This document shows, piece after piece, positions 1-10,273 of a stretch of DNA of 64,000 nucleotides. A program made the translations under genes and the position numbers. Source of the DNA: Setoptus koraiensis (taxonomy: Eukaryota > Arthropoda); NCBI GenBank assembly GCA_048013815.1, contig CM106586.1:20584001-20648000 (forward strand). The letters are read 5' to 3'. Under the pieces are notes generated by a model. The model worked only from the letters and a program-made list of their open reading frames with translations, had not been told where the DNA came from and searched no databases. Each line of letters opens with the position of its first letter. Position 1 is the stretch's first letter.

Positions 1-1560
1 CACTAGTTGCAAATCAAATGATGAAAAAACTCCCAGCTCGCCCATGGATTCATTGATTGATTGGTTAATCTGCTTTGTCTTGCGCTGGCTCTATCTATGC
101 GCCTATCTATCTATCGCGAGCTCGTTGCCGGTGGCGCCGAGCGATAGTTGCGCTGCCGGGCCTCGCTGGCGACGCTCCGAGCTAGCGACGCTTCGAGCTG
201 GCTGCAGCCGCTTATGGATGGATCCACGATAAGCAGTTTGCAGTCTGAGCCCTTTTTGCAAAGTGTTCTAAAGTTGCGCTCTTGGCACACTCTCTGGCTG
301 GCAAGTTGCGAGCGGCGGCAACCCAATTTTACCGTTGGCCGCCGCCGCCGCCGCGCGGCCGGCCCGCAATCGATGGGAGAGGCAGCGCGAGGCCCAGAAC
401 CGACGCGAACCAGCGAGAATCGCGAGAGTGGCGCCGCACACAAGAGCCGAGCGCCCGAGGAGCGCGGATCCGGCATCCATTATCCGGCGACCACCAGAGA
501 CGGGCGCGTCTCGACGGCGGCAACACTTGTCGCTGGCGACTCGCGCGCCCTCCCCCTCGAGCCGCCCGCCAGAGCCCGCCAGAGCCCGCTAGAGCCCGCC
601 TGAGCCCGCTCGTGCGCTCGTCATTTCGGGGCCCGCTCGCGGGCCCGAGAGGCACGCTCAGACACAAATGAACAGCAACCAACAGACAGCGCGGCTGTCC
701 GGCGGCCGCGTGAACTTGTGCGCTGCAAGAAAGATTTTGCGCCCTCAGGCCTAATCTCTCATAATCTTAACACTGGTGGCCTTATTCGCGCCCGCTCCCC
801 CCGTCGCTGGCTGGCTGGTGCTCTTATCGATTTCTCGGCATCTCCATCTCTCAATATCTGGCAGTGGCTTGCGCCAGCGCCCGCCGGCCCGATGGCGCGG
901 TCTCACTGGTGCCGGGTACATGCTCGGTTGCGTCACAAAAGTGGCACACATTTGTGCAGAGACATACGCTCGCATCCAGTTTGCATTCGAGCCGTGAGCG
1001 GCCAGATACCAGCATTTTGCAATCAGCGGCCTCGAGCGAGAACCGGCCCGCTGTTGTCTAGCCAGAGATAGTGGCGCCATTGGCGCTGGTACCGCCGATG
1101 CCGCCGCTGCCGCCGCTGTCACTGGTACCGCCGATACCGCTGATACCGCGGCAGTGCCATAGCAGTGCACCTAGCGGCAGAACGGCCGCGGCCATTGGAG
1201 CCAGCAGCACGGGCACGGGCCCCACGGCTCGGGCCCCATAGAGTGGCATAGACAAGTGCGGCCGCTAGAGGACACTGCAGTAACTGGCATAGTTAAATAC
1301 TGGCACACGTGAGAGGGGCCAGGCCTGTCTCAAACTGATAACTTGTAACTTGCGCATTTGTGCATTATGTGCCGGCGAGCCGCCATAAGCCAGCGGCTTG
1401 GCCGGCCCGTCGGCCCGAAGAACGAGGCCAATGGGATCAGCGCGACTCTGTCTTATATCTATATAAAGTGTTTGTGTCTTAAATATCTATTTGTATCAGT
1501 GTGCGCGAGGGTGTGTTGATTTTGTATTATACTGTCTCTGTTTATATCTAATTCTCTCCA
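1..1560. other. GC-rich non-coding block
   Basis: No exon can be supported. Several overlapping open frames of 60-150 codons exist on both strands between 110 and 1260, but they are arginine/alanine/proline-rich products of GCC/CGG-rich DNA with no splice or promoter support. The block holds short imperfect repeats (GCCCGCCAGA near 560-600, GCCGCTGCC-type words near 1085-1150) and one CTCF-like word at 1161-1176. Confidence 0.4.
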
Positions 1561-1572
1561 TCTTGTGGCGCG

Positions 1573-2085
1573 TTGTTCGCTCACTGCTGGCGCTGGCCGT
1601 CATTGGTTCACTTGACTTCATTTGAACCAATCATTCCGGCGCCAGCAACGACAGCGCCAACAATGGCAGCGACAACAACGGCAGCACCAGCAACAACAGC
1701 AACAACAACAACAACAACGCCAACAACAGCAACAGCCAACTTAGCGGCACAATTCAATTTATTGCGTCATCTCTTTGTTTTTCTGGGGCCTCCGTCGCGT
1801 TCGCTCTTGGCCGTCGCGTTCGCTCTTGGCCCTCGGCCCTCGCCATCATTTCGCTCTGACTCGCTGCTGGCCACACGGCTAGCGATACTTGCCAATGGCG
1901 CCGTTTGTATAAATGGTAATAGAGTTTCTTTCTCACGGACGCCATCTTGCTCGCTATCATTCATGGCACAATATCAGCCGTGGCACACCATTGCTCGCGG
2001 CACACCATCACTGGCGGCACATAGGGGCGCACATTTGCGACCTCTTTTACATTTATACTCGAGCACACTGCTCAAGATATCATAG
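1573..2085 (+). CDS. Low-support ORF, threonine/alanine-rich, 170 codons
   Basis: Unrecognised. The frame begins with a TTG rather than ATG and crosses a CAA/CAG array at about 1676-1738 that is read here as Thr/Ala (ACA, GCA). Residues 25-60 are mucin-like Thr/Ala/Pro, followed by a short hydrophobic stretch. Seen: an open frame and a repeat that creates no stops in this frame. Not seen: an upstream acceptor, a convincing start or a poly(A) signal. It may simply be a chance frame lengthened by the array. Confidence 0.12.
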   Translation: MFAHCWRWPSLVHLTSFEPIIPAPATTAPTMAATTTAAPATTATTTTTTPTTATANLAAQFNLLRHLFVFLGPPSRSLLAVAFALGPRPSPSFRSDSLLATRLAILANGAVCINGNRVSFSRTPSCSLSFMAQYQPWHTIARGTPSLAAHRGAHLRPLLHLYSSTLLKIS

Positions 2086-2290
2086 TTATTGAGCTATAAC
2101 TACTTGAGCAGTTCGCGCATTGTTGTGCCCATTCCTGTGCAGCCAGCAGTCACTGTCAATTGGCGGCATCGTTGCCGGCTGTCCCCGTGCCAAGGGGCCG
2201 CCGGCATAAGCCCGTACACCGGGCCCGCAATACCCGTACGGGGGTTGGCCCGATGACGATGCGGTCCCGTTGCGGCCGATGGCCCGCGCC

Positions 2291-2345
2291 AGTCAGTGAT
2301 GGGCCGAGTCAGTTTGTGATGGGCCAAGTCAGTTTGTGATGGGGG
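2291..2345 (+). repeat. Tandem repeat, about 20 bp, 3 copies
   Basis: Three adjoining copies of a unit of the form AGTCAGTTTGTGATGGGCC; the first copy lacks the central TTTG. The period is not a multiple of three. Confidence 0.8.
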
Positions 2346-2651
2346 CTCAGAATTATCGCCGGCCCAATATCATCGTCAATTGCTAGCCGCTTGCCAGCGT
2401 GAGACTGCACGGCGCCTCAATGGCCCCTCGATTGGACAGCGTCGAAGAGGCCGGTATAATTTATACTGAGGGACCCACTCGAGCTGCATGTGCAGCCGGT
2501 TTGATGGCTGTTGCAAAATAACAGCGGCACGCGTTGTAACGCGTCGGGCTTGCGGGGCCCCCGAGCTGGGCAACGGCAAGACAGTTAACAAACAACAGAT
2601 ACGTACATAATATCAGTTTATATCTTTTCGCGTTGCACTTTGCGCATGGGG

Positions 2652-2673
2652 TACGTAATACATGTATTACGTA
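2652..2673. repeat. Perfect 22-bp palindrome
   Basis: The 22 bases read identically on both strands with no spacer, centred on CATG and flanked by TACGTAATA/TATTACGTA arms. A symmetric dimer-binding site is one possibility; a cruciform is another. No gene start lies next to it. Confidence 0.85.
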
Positions 2674-3128
2674 TTATGTGAGGCTATGGGTGATCGAGTT
2701 TGCGCTTGCTGGTGGCCAGACGCGCGCGACATACGCACCGTGCACCGTTCATTTGCACAATCGGGCAGGGGCCCCCAAATAGGAATTAGGCCAGACGGCG
2801 CGCCAATTGGACACACTCAATTGTGCGTTGGATGCTCTCGGCGGCGGCGGCGGCGGCGGCGCGCGATTCTCGGGCTGGCTGATCGGTGATCCCGTGCGCC
2901 AATTGTGCCGGCCCGGCCGGCGAGGGCGAATCATTAATGGCGCCCTGTTTATGTTGTTGTTGTGTTTGCTCTCATAACAACGGTATAAAGTAAATTGTTT
3001 CATTTCGTCTGCTTTGTTGTTTTGCTGGCCTCGGCCCGTCACAACGGCGCAACAGCCATTGAAACCGCTTGAGCTCGGCAGCGGCGCCGGTCGCGCTTGT
3101 TGCAGCTGCCGGCCATATAATAATATAA

Positions 3129-3161
3129 TATAAAAGTTGGCGCCCCTTCTTTATGCGCTCA
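3129..3161 (+). promoter_or_regulatory. TATA box plus initiator
   Basis: TATAAAAG at 3129-3136 is followed by TCATTA whose A is at 3161, 32 nt downstream, which is the normal animal TATA-to-start spacing. The initiator matches TCAKTY except at its last base. Predicted transcript start 3161. Surrounding DNA is AT-rich, so chance occurrence is possible. Confidence 0.35.
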
Positions 3162-3197
3162 TTAAGCGCTCCCAAAGATTTATTTATATATATACGT

Positions 3198-3275
3198 ATG
3201 CGTATTAGACACACATTGAGACTCTCAATGGGCGACAGAGGTGCGCTGCGCTGTGACGCAATAAGTGTCAAATAG
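3198..3275 (+). CDS. Micro-ORF, 25 codons, downstream of TATA/initiator
   Basis: First ATG after the predicted start at 3161, giving a 37-nt leader. The product is 25 residues, basic in its first half, with a second in-frame ATG at codon 11, ending in TAG. It could be an upstream ORF, a small peptide or a chance frame. No donor site within it and no poly(A) signal nearby; unrecognised. Confidence 0.15.
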   Translation: MRIRHTLRLSMGDRGALRCDAISVK

Positions 3276-3800
3276 GCAAGATGGAATAGACAACTGGCAC
3301 AGACTGTGAGGCCCGGCGACGCAACAACGATAATGATAATCATATCATATAATTGTAATCAGCTAGCGGTATAAACTGGCCAGGCCAGCCCAATTGGGGC
3401 CCGCTGCCGGGCACGTCTACGGCACACTAAGTGTGTAGCGGCGTATTATACGTGCAGCGGCATATAACAATGCCTCAGTGACACATTATGTTTATGTAGC
3501 CGGGCGCTAGCGTTTATGGTGTCGGCCGCTAGCGGCGAGCTAGCTTGCCAGCAAGTCAGTCATTAGATTACGCCGCTGCCGTCGGATTTGTCGCTGGCTG
3601 GCTGGCTGACTGGCTGAGTGTTGTTATCCGCTGCTGTCCAGTTGTAAGTGTTGGCCCGAGCAAAAAGTTATGTAAACATGTGCATTTCCGCACAACACAC
3701 CGTTGGCCGACGAGCCGACACATAAACAGTGCGCGAAATCGCTATGCTCCGCTCTGCGTGTCTAGTCGATTTGATATTGGCTAGTGGCGACATTTAGCCT

Positions 3801-3911
3801 GTCGTTGCTGTTGTTGTTGCCGTTGTCGTTGCTGTTGCCGTTGTTGTTGTTGTCGCTGTTGTTGTCGCCGTTGTTGTCGCTGTTGTTGTCGCTGTTGTTG
3901 TCGCTGTTGTA
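3801..3911 (-). repeat. TTG/TCG array (polyglutamine on minus strand)
   Basis: Interrupted TTG, CTG, TCG and CCG trinucleotides over about 110 bp. On the minus strand one frame reads Gln/Arg; that frame continues upstream for about 60 hydrophobic codons to 4089 but has no ATG and no splice support. Confidence 0.8.
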
Positions 3912-4849
3912 ACAGTATTGGGCTAAATGGCACACACAAAATTGATAATATGCCAGCCATCAAATATCCAGTTGTGCCAGCAGATGACGAACAGCTGTAA
4001 ACATGCGCTCGCCAGGCGTAAACAGCCAGCCAAGACGCCAGCCAGCCAGCCAGCCAGCCAGCAGCAGACAGCGAAAAACAAACACACAATCGAGTAAAGT
4101 GAGCGGGGGCCCCCTAACGGAACCGAGCGGACCTGGCAGGCACAATTTAAACGCGACGCGCCGGCCCAACGAGCGGCCAGTTGATAGCAGTTGGCAGTTG
4201 GTAGCTAGGCATACACACGCAATCACGTTATAAATCATGGTTGCGTCCCTAGAATAGAGCCCGCTCTCAGCGGCCAGCTAGCTTGCCAACAAGCTTGCCA
4301 GCAGCAACAATGCCAAGGGTGGCCAGTTTAATTTTGTTAGACACTGGACACACCGGCGTGGCCGGCGTATCACCTGTGCCTCACTTGGCCGCGTCGCTGG
4401 GTATTTGTCGTTGGTGGCCGGAAGGTGAGCGGTGCTCACAACAGCGTGTGCCGCATACACACGCTGACAATTGTGACGCTCATCATGCTCTATATTGCCT
4501 TTGCCGGCCTCGCTCGGGCCCCACTGGGCCCCGTCGGCCCCCGTCGCTTGCGGGGGCTAAATGAATAGCCGCCGCTGTCCAGTTGTTGATGTTATGCAAC
4601 AGACAACTGCTTACGGGGCAAGCGCGGCAATAGCGACGCTGCTTCAATTGCACAGTGACAACAACAACAGCAACAACAATATCTGTTCGCGCCGCACACA
4701 CAACTTATGACGATGAGTGAGTGGTAGCTGGACAATAATTTAAATAAATTATATTATTACATATCATGCCACAACAGTCGGCGGATCACGTGCCAACGTG
4801 CACCCGGCAATGGTCCGCAAAACGTAGGGGCCCCACACAACAACTACAA

Positions 4850-4874
4850 CCGACGGTTGTCGCACAACCGTCGG
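4850..4874. repeat. Hairpin, 11-bp arms, 3-nt loop
   Basis: Arms 4850-4860 and 4864-4874 are perfectly complementary; a third copy of the second arm core lies at 4880-4889. A separate 10-bp inverted repeat follows at 4916-4925 / 4944-4953. Confidence 0.8.
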
Positions 4875-5301
4875 CAGCACAACCGTCGTGTGGTGCCCAC
4901 GGTGTAGTACGACGGCCGGCTACCAGGCGGCTACATGGCTGCATGGTAGCCGGGCTGACAGAGCACAGATAATAACATGATAAAATTGTTATCTCACGCA
5001 CCTAGCAGCAGTGCACTGGGCCCCTAAATGCATGCTGTGCGCGGCGTATATGTTGTGTTGCAATGGTGGCCACAGAGAACCAGCCAAATCCACAAGACTC
5101 TCGGGCCAAGCAGGCGCCCTCTATCGATCAGTGAATGTGCACAGTGGCTGCGTTAAACGAAAAGAGCAACCATCGCCAGCCAGCTAATCTAATATCTTGT
5201 TGCCGATTTGTAATTTCAGCTGTCGCCAACCGGACAAAACTCTTTAAAACGCGCTGATCTCTCCAATTGCGCCCACTGTCGGGCATTCGCAACAAGCGTC
5301 T

Positions 5302-5508
5302 ATGTCCATAATGACTCAACGCCGTTATGCGCCCCGTTGGATGTGGCAAAAACGGGCGCCTCAAACTAGAAAAGCTCAAGTTGAGCAACAGCAGGTTCGC
5401 AAGAAAATATCCTTCTCGCAGCGACAATCTCGCCCCTTTCCATGCTCACTGTTCTCCGGGGCGCTAGATGGCGAGGCGACACGAGCAGCGAAACAGCGGG
5501 CTTGCTAA
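5302..5508 (+). CDS. Small basic ORF, 68 codons
   Basis: Complete ATG to TAA frame with a second ATG at codon 4. The product is rich in Arg, Lys and Gln with a glutamine-rich centre and no membrane segment; unrecognised. A good acceptor (pyrimidine tract then TTTCAG) ends near 5215, about 85 nt upstream, consistent with a spliced leader or 5' UTR exon. Against it: the same acceptor opens a different 49-codon frame, and a 99-codon frame runs antisense over 5128-5427, so strand and frame are not settled. A CTCF-like word lies inside the 3' end. Confidence 0.25.
   Translation: MSIMTQRRYAPRWMWQKRAPQTRKAQVEQQQVRKKISFSQRQSRPFPCSLFSGALDGEATRAAKQRAC
5461..5476 (+). promoter_or_regulatory. CTCF-like motif
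   Basis: GCGCTAGATGGCGAGG carries the AGATGGCG core known for insect CTCF. Motif match only. Confidence 0.25.
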
Positions 5509-6044
5509 CAAGGTGAACCTGCCAGGCTTGCTGGTTTCGGCCGGGCACCTTTGGTTGGCGGCTTGTTTCGGCCGGAATACCAAACAGCTAGCGCTGAGCG
5601 GCATAATTAGCCGAACACAATAGACATAATCCCGTCTATTTTGGGAGACGCGCTAATGAGTCTACAACGGCTGTGTGTGTGTTCTCTGTGCCACCTCTGT
5701 GCCGCTTGCACCGTCCCATCGCTTGCACCCACACCCGGCTTAAATCCGAGGCTGCCCGACTGAATCCGAGCTGGGCCGAGCCGCGCCGGCCGCAGCCGGC
5801 CCAAGATGCCGCTCGCATGCCCGGCGCGCCCACTATTGCGTAACAGAGCTATAGGCTCTGTTGCAAATGTGCACCAATGTGTCTTGTTAGAAGGCGCATG
5901 CTAATCCGGTCACTGGGGCGCCCCCTCGGCTGACCGAACCGCCACACTGTTGACCTAACTTGTATGTCAAAAATCTGTCTCAGTGTCCGCCGCACTCAGT
6001 TGGCCTCAACGTATGTCGTTTTGTTGTGAGAGTCGATTTTGGAC

Positions 6045-6057
6045 GCTAGGTGGCGCC
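6045..6057 (+). promoter_or_regulatory. CTCF-like motif
   Basis: GCTAGGTGGCGCC, a full match to the AGGTGGCGC core. A second, oppositely oriented match lies 230 bp downstream at 6285-6301. Confidence 0.3.
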
Positions 6058-6284
6058 TTCGACAATCACTAAGCTACGAATTTGCCAGAAAACGAATCAG
6101 ACGAAAAACTCGACCAACCAGCGGTGGATATTCAGTGACGCATCCGCACAAGAGCCGCATTTCACTTGAGCTCGCTCGATCTCATATTCATGCAACAATA
6201 TACGTGTATGTGTGATGTTTGATGAGTATGAATATCGGCGTCAGTTAGATCGGGCCCGTTGTAGAGGCGTCGAGGCAGTGGCGT

Positions 6285-6301
6285 GTGGCGCCACCTGGTG
6301 C
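6285..6301 (-). promoter_or_regulatory. CTCF-like motif
   Basis: Reverse complement reads GCACCAGGTGGCGCCAC. Convergent with the site at 6045-6057. Confidence 0.3.
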
Positions 6302-7198
6302 GAGAAAGCAGAACCCACTATAAATCATAGATCAGTGCACGAGATAGCGAGTGAGCAGTAGGACAGGTGACCTATTGGTGGTGGTCAACAAGGCGACTCA
6401 TTTGCATGACAATGCCGCCCCCAAATAAACTGACCCCCACTGATGACCACCCGATATAGTGCTGGTTTGAGTGGCGAGAGCGGTGATGTTGCACGACACA
6501 TAATGAGATCATGTGTGAGGCCGAACACTTCAATCTACAATCACAATCGTCTCATGTGTCGGCTATCTCGGCGCACCCGGCCAACAACGTGAGCTGGTTG
6601 CGCAACAAAGGCCCCACTATCGATGTCAAGATTGATATCACCTGGTGGCGAGACATTTGTGCTGTTGTGGTGAACAACAAAAAGCCAACTTCTTCTTCTT
6701 CGACACGCTGTCCGCATCTCATGTCTAACTGAATCAGCCTGAGGGAGTTGTTGTCGAGTCGCCACTCGAGCTACTGCTGCTGCTGCTGACCAGCTGGTGT
6801 GATTGTGAAATATCTTGTACGGTCGCCATTGATCATCGCGCGGTATCGTCGAGCATCGATATATTGATCGTCGATGCATTGATCATCGATGTTTCCATCA
6901 TCGATGACCGTATTGGCGGTAGCTCGTTGGACAAAGGTCAATGAGGTGAGACAGTGACGCAACGTTAGACGCTTATGACTAACGGTCGCGAGCTGACTCA
7001 CTTCCGTAATTACGCGTCCGTCAGCCTGTAGGTGTCGCAGATATTGGCGCCACACCAAGACGCACGCCGCCATTTGGAGCCCAGTGTACACACGGCACAT
7101 GGATAAGGGCGATAAAGGCGTCGCCAAGCGGCCAACAAACAAACGGCTGTCACAACGACAAAGACGGGCCAGCGGCCGCATGACACAACGACCACACC

Positions 7199-7281
7199 GA
7201 TAACAGCAACAACAGCAGCAACAACAGCAGCAACAACAGCAGCAACAACAACAGCAACAACGACAGCAACAACGACAACAG
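7199..7281 (+). repeat. CAA/CAG array
   Basis: Interrupted CAG and CAA triplets over about 80 bp. Read on the minus strand it gives poly-Cys or poly-Val/Ala depending on frame; those long low-complexity frames (7010-7312, 6771-7295) are not credible genes. A CA run follows at 7350-7370. Confidence 0.85.
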
Positions 7282-7500
7282 TAGCAGCGCACCAATCAAC
7301 TACAACGGCCAAAACGGTCTCAACATCAGGTAACGGTTAGTCATTCAAGTACACACACACACACACACACTTACACAATAGGTAACTATCTATCTTCTCA
7401 TCATGACAAAAACTTTTTGTCAGCATCGAGCGAGTTTGTTCGTACGTGCTGTTTTGTTATGCAAATTTATCTATCTTGCCGTATCACAACACCTATATTA

Positions 7501-7746
7501 TTAACAAGAAGAATGTAAGGTTATGTAACAGACAATCATAGACCAGAGGTTATGTAACAGGAGCGGGGGGGGGCAGTATATTAGTATTGTGCATATTGGC
7601 GTGCTTGATTTTGCATCTTCTTCGCTGTTTGTTTGCAACAAGCCGGTTCGCCGCTGACAAGTGAGTGATAGGCCCAACGGATGGGCATCCGTTTCGCGAG
7701 GCCGGGCCTCACATAATAAAAATAATCTAAATACAATAGCAAGCAA
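7501..7746 (-). CDS. Low-support ORF, 81 codons
   Basis: Minus-strand frame starting with TTG, with a hydrophobic first dozen residues resembling a signal anchor and a second hydrophobic, cysteine-containing segment near its C terminus. No ATG start, no poly(A) signal in the right place; a possible acceptor on this strand (pyrimidine-rich, ending CACTTGTCAG near 7655) would give a shorter exon. Unrecognised. Confidence 0.15.
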   Translation of the reverse strand: MLAIVFRLFLLCEARPRETDAHPLGLSLTCQRRTGLLQTNSEEDAKSSTPICTILIYCPPPLLLHNLWSMIVCYITLHSSC

Positions 7747-7749
7747 ACT

Positions 7750-9200
7750 TATTTACACACACACACACACACAAACTGGGCCAGACACGCTTAGACAGTT
7801 TGGTCAAGCTTATCTCGTTTAGTTTGAAGTTGCGCCGCCGAGGTGGCGCCACGTGTATCAATGTCAGGCAATGATGTAATTTGGCATTGTTGGGCCAAAC
7901 ACAATGTTTATCTATATATTATCTATATAATATGTGCGCTCAATTACTTGTGTATGTAAAAAAGAAACTTCAATATGTGATTTAAAGGGAATCACCGAGA
8001 TACAAACAACGGCTAACTATTGCGTAACAGTAGCAGTTTGGGCAATGAGATGATTCAGAAATGAATAGACGAGCAAGAAAAAGAGAGGAGAAGTGGGGGA
8101 GGCAAGGAAATTGCGCAATGATTTTAATAATGACTTCACTTTATCCATACTAATACCGCCTCTGCCACAGGGAGCGCGCCACGGCAAAGGGGGGGTGGGG
8201 GCCAGTGCACTTAAAATGTTAATATATGAATGATGACATAGGTCGCTACTTCCCCTTGGTTGGTCTCGACGTCGTCATTCTCATTTCGGTGCAACATGAG
8301 CGCTGGCGCTGGCAAACATTCATGAGCTTATGAGCGCGGGCGCGGGCACGGGCCCCATCGAAGAGCGACGATGCGAACGGGGCCCGCTAAAGAGCTCGCT
8401 CGAAGCATTCTCTCAAATGAGTGAATTGTTGTTGCCGTCGCTGTGCCGGATTATTGTTGTTCGGGGGCTTGAATATTCGCCTCGATTTGATTCAATCCGA
8501 TCCAGCCCAATCCGGCCCGATTCAACCCGCGATTCAAGGCGCGCTATTCAGGCACTCCGGCCAAGATCGATGCACTCGTCGATGATTGTGCACAGTGCAC
8601 GCCGATGAGAGATAGATAAAGATGATAATAGGTGACTGGAGCTTGTAATAATAATAATGGGCGCCGCCGATATCTCTCGCCAGGCGCTCACAGGCTCGCC
8701 CGTCCCGCTCGCCGGCGCAAATCCGGGCGCGCGAGCTTAACACTCGCCGGGCTGGATTTGGGGCCGCGATCATCAGACGGCCTGATGGCCCGACACACGC
8801 ACCTAGGTGCGTATGCTCCCGCTCCAATCTCGGTCGTATTGAGCGGGGGGGGGCTCAATCGAGTGCGAATGGATCCCGACCTAACTACACGCACGCTCAC
8901 TCGCAAACACGTACACGCACGCACACTGCGCACTCTTTGGGCCCCGCTGGTCGGCTTGCGACCAGCAACAATACCTAAAGAGAGTAATAAGTACATTTTT
9001 TAAACTTCGTCCGACGCACGCCCAGCACCAGCCAGCCATTGGACAGGCAAAGCCCGTTTGAGGGGCCCCGTTGGCCGACAACGCTCCAGATGGAGAGCGC
9101 CATCTAGACTGCATGCGTCACACTGCAGTGTCGCCGTTAAATCGCCTAGGGAAATGCCAAGTGATGTAATAGAGACAGAGAGGGGCGCACACACGCATTA
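7750..9200. other. Block without supported genes
   Basis: Holds a CA run (7755-7773), an AT-rich stretch at 7900-7990, a G-rich stretch near 8186-8200 and overlapping GC-rich frames at 8330-9114 that have no splice or promoter support. Confidence 0.35.
9096..9112 (-). promoter_or_regulatory. CTCF-like motif
   Basis: Reverse complement reads GCAGTCTAGATGGCGCT. A partial mirror copy (CCAGATGG) lies just upstream, so two half-sites face each other across about 6 bp. Confidence 0.3.
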
Positions 9201-9203
9201 AGC

Positions 9204-10184
9204 ATGTTACATAACATTGGCGCTGCAACAACAACGACAACAACGACAACAACGACAACAACGACAACAACGACAACAACGACAACAACGACAACAACGA
9301 CAACAACGACAACAACGACAACAACGACAACAACGACAACAACGACAACAACGACAACAACGACAACAACGACAACAACAGATTTATCATTAGTTACAGC
9401 CGGCCTGGCACGGCTAATTATCAGTGTCAATTGCGCGCTCGTCATCGCTAGCTGCCCGGCTCGACATGCCTGTCTGTGTGGCTGGCTGTCTAGGGGCGGC
9501 TTTTTGCGGGCCGGTCGACCGCCTAACTGGCTGTCAGGGGGCGGCTTTTTGCGGGCGGGCCGGCTCACAGACTGTGTGACACGACGCTCATGTGAGCTCG
9601 AACTGGCGCGATTTGCCAATTCGCAGATCGGGCTGGCATGTCCCATTAGATCGGTGCCGTGGTGGCGCGCGATTCAAAATCGGAGCGCCCCGCAGCGGGC
9701 CAAAAGCGGGCTAAATGCTCAGTTTGGCAACACTGTGCGCACACAGTGCGAGCTTGGCGCATCAACTGACCACTCATTAATCTATTCATGGCCGGCGCGC
9801 CACGCGCGCCACGGGTCAAATTTGATGCGGATAAAGTGCACTGGGCGTATAATGACCTCATTTAAGCGCTTATGTCATCAACAGCAAACACTTGCAAATC
9901 ACACTCGTGGCGAGATCATAATAACGCACACTCAGTTTTGTCATTATCATCTCAATGTTGTAATTGTATTTGTAATAATAACCACACCATCTCCGTTGCG
10001 CGGCGTCGGGGCGCCTAGCGACGCAGCGACTGGCGGCGACTGGCGGCTGGCGGCTGGCGACTGGCGGCTGGCGGCGCTGCGATCAGGTTTGGGCCGCCTT
10101 TTGGGGCCCCAACTAATCCAATTTGGCCGCCCGGAGATCATCTGGCGCAATAATTATCGTGCGGCTTCAACGCGGCGCCTCTAA
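9204..10184 (+). CDS. Longest ORF: poly-threonine protein with 15-residue repeats, 326 codons
   Basis: Complete ATG to TAA frame, the longest in the window. Residues 1-8 precede about 52 threonines encoded by a 9-bp ACAACAACG array. Two tandem 15-residue units follow (9483-9572; each begins Trp-Leu-Ser and contains GGFLRAGR), then a mixed region, a hydrophobic stretch near residues 250-262 and a short repeat containing GDWRLAA. An AATAAA signal lies 84 nt after the stop. By my rough estimate a frame this long outside the array is unexpected by chance. No family is recognised; the array is also open in other frames (poly-Val and Leu-Leu-Ser antisense), so part of its length is repeat-driven. 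Could be an unspliced mucin-like protein, a long non-coding RNA, or chance. Confidence 0.3.
   Translation: MLHNIGAATTTTTTTTTTTTTTTTTTTTTTTTTTTTTTTTTTTTTTTTTTTTTTTTTTTDLSLVTAGLARLIISVNCALVIASCPARHACLCGWLSRGGFLRAGRPPNWLSGGGFLRAGRLTDCVTRRSCELELARFANSQIGLACPIRSVPWWRAIQNRSAPQRAKSGLNAQFGNTVRTQCELGASTDHSLIYSWPARHARHGSNLMRIKCTGRIMTSFKRLCHQQQTLANHTRGEIIITHTQFCHYHLNVVIVFVIITTPSPLRGVGAPSDAATGGDWRLAAGDWRLAALRSGLGRLLGPQLIQFGRPEIIWRNNYRAASTRRL
9225..9380 (+). repeat. 9-bp tandem array, about 17 copies
   Basis: Near-perfect repetition of ACAACAACG. The period is a multiple of three, so every frame on both strands stays open. Confidence 0.95.
9483..9572 (+). repeat. 45-bp direct repeat, 2 copies
   Basis: Copies at 9483-9527 and 9528-9572 share a block containing GGGGCGGCTTTTTGCGGGC. 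The 45-bp period keeps the reading frame of the surrounding ORF. Confidence 0.85.
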
Positions 10185-10233
10185 CTAGCGATTGGGCCCA
10201 CGAGCAAGCGGCGCGAGATGTTACATGTTTGCC

Positions 10234-10250
10234 CGCGCGCGCGCGCGCGC
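10234..10250. repeat. GC alternating run
   Basis: About eight GC dinucleotides; potential left-handed (Z) DNA. A similar run lies at 63437-63456. Confidence 0.9.
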
Positions 10251-10267
10251 TAATCTAATTTCATATG

Positions 10268-10273
10268 AATAAA
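10268..10273 (+). terminator. Poly(A) signal AATAAA
   Basis: Canonical hexamer 84 nt downstream of the stop of the 326-codon ORF; moderately U-rich sequence follows. Confidence 0.3.

Larger units (their letters stand above)
2090..3120. other. Intergenic-looking block with short repeats
   Basis: No supported gene. It holds a threefold 20-bp repeat (2291-2345), a 22-bp perfect palindrome (2652-2673), a GGC run near 2842-2862 and one GGGGCCCC octamer near 2768. Open frames on both strands are short and repeat-driven. Confidence 0.4.
3280..5200. other. Repeat-rich block
   Basis: No supported gene. Contains a TTG/CTG array, a CAGC run (4037-4063), two small hairpins near 4.85-4.95 kb and two GGGGCCCC octamers (about 4108 and 4828). 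A consensus-like donor (GGAAG then GTGAGC) follows a plus-strand frame at 4313-4424, but no acceptor or start supports an exon. Confidence 0.35.
5560..7195. other. Block without supported genes
   Basis: Less GC-rich than its neighbours. Contains two CTCF-like words (6045-6057, 6285-6301), an 8-bp-arm hairpin at about 5840-5860 next to a CTATTGCGTAACAG word that recurs near 8017, and a cluster of ATCGATG words at 6850-6905. Open frames of 60-112 codons occur on both strands around 6511-6879 without splice support. Confidence 0.35.

Noticed and set aside
4283-4564. Leu-Leu-Asp-Thr-Gly motif resembling a retroviral-type aspartic protease
   Set aside because: Only the DTG triad matches; no flanking protease, reverse transcriptase or terminal repeats are present, and the frame has no support.
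9118-9646. Minus-strand frames reading poly-Leu/Ser and poly-Val through the 9-bp array
   Set aside because: The 9-bp period keeps every frame open; the products are pure repeat translation.
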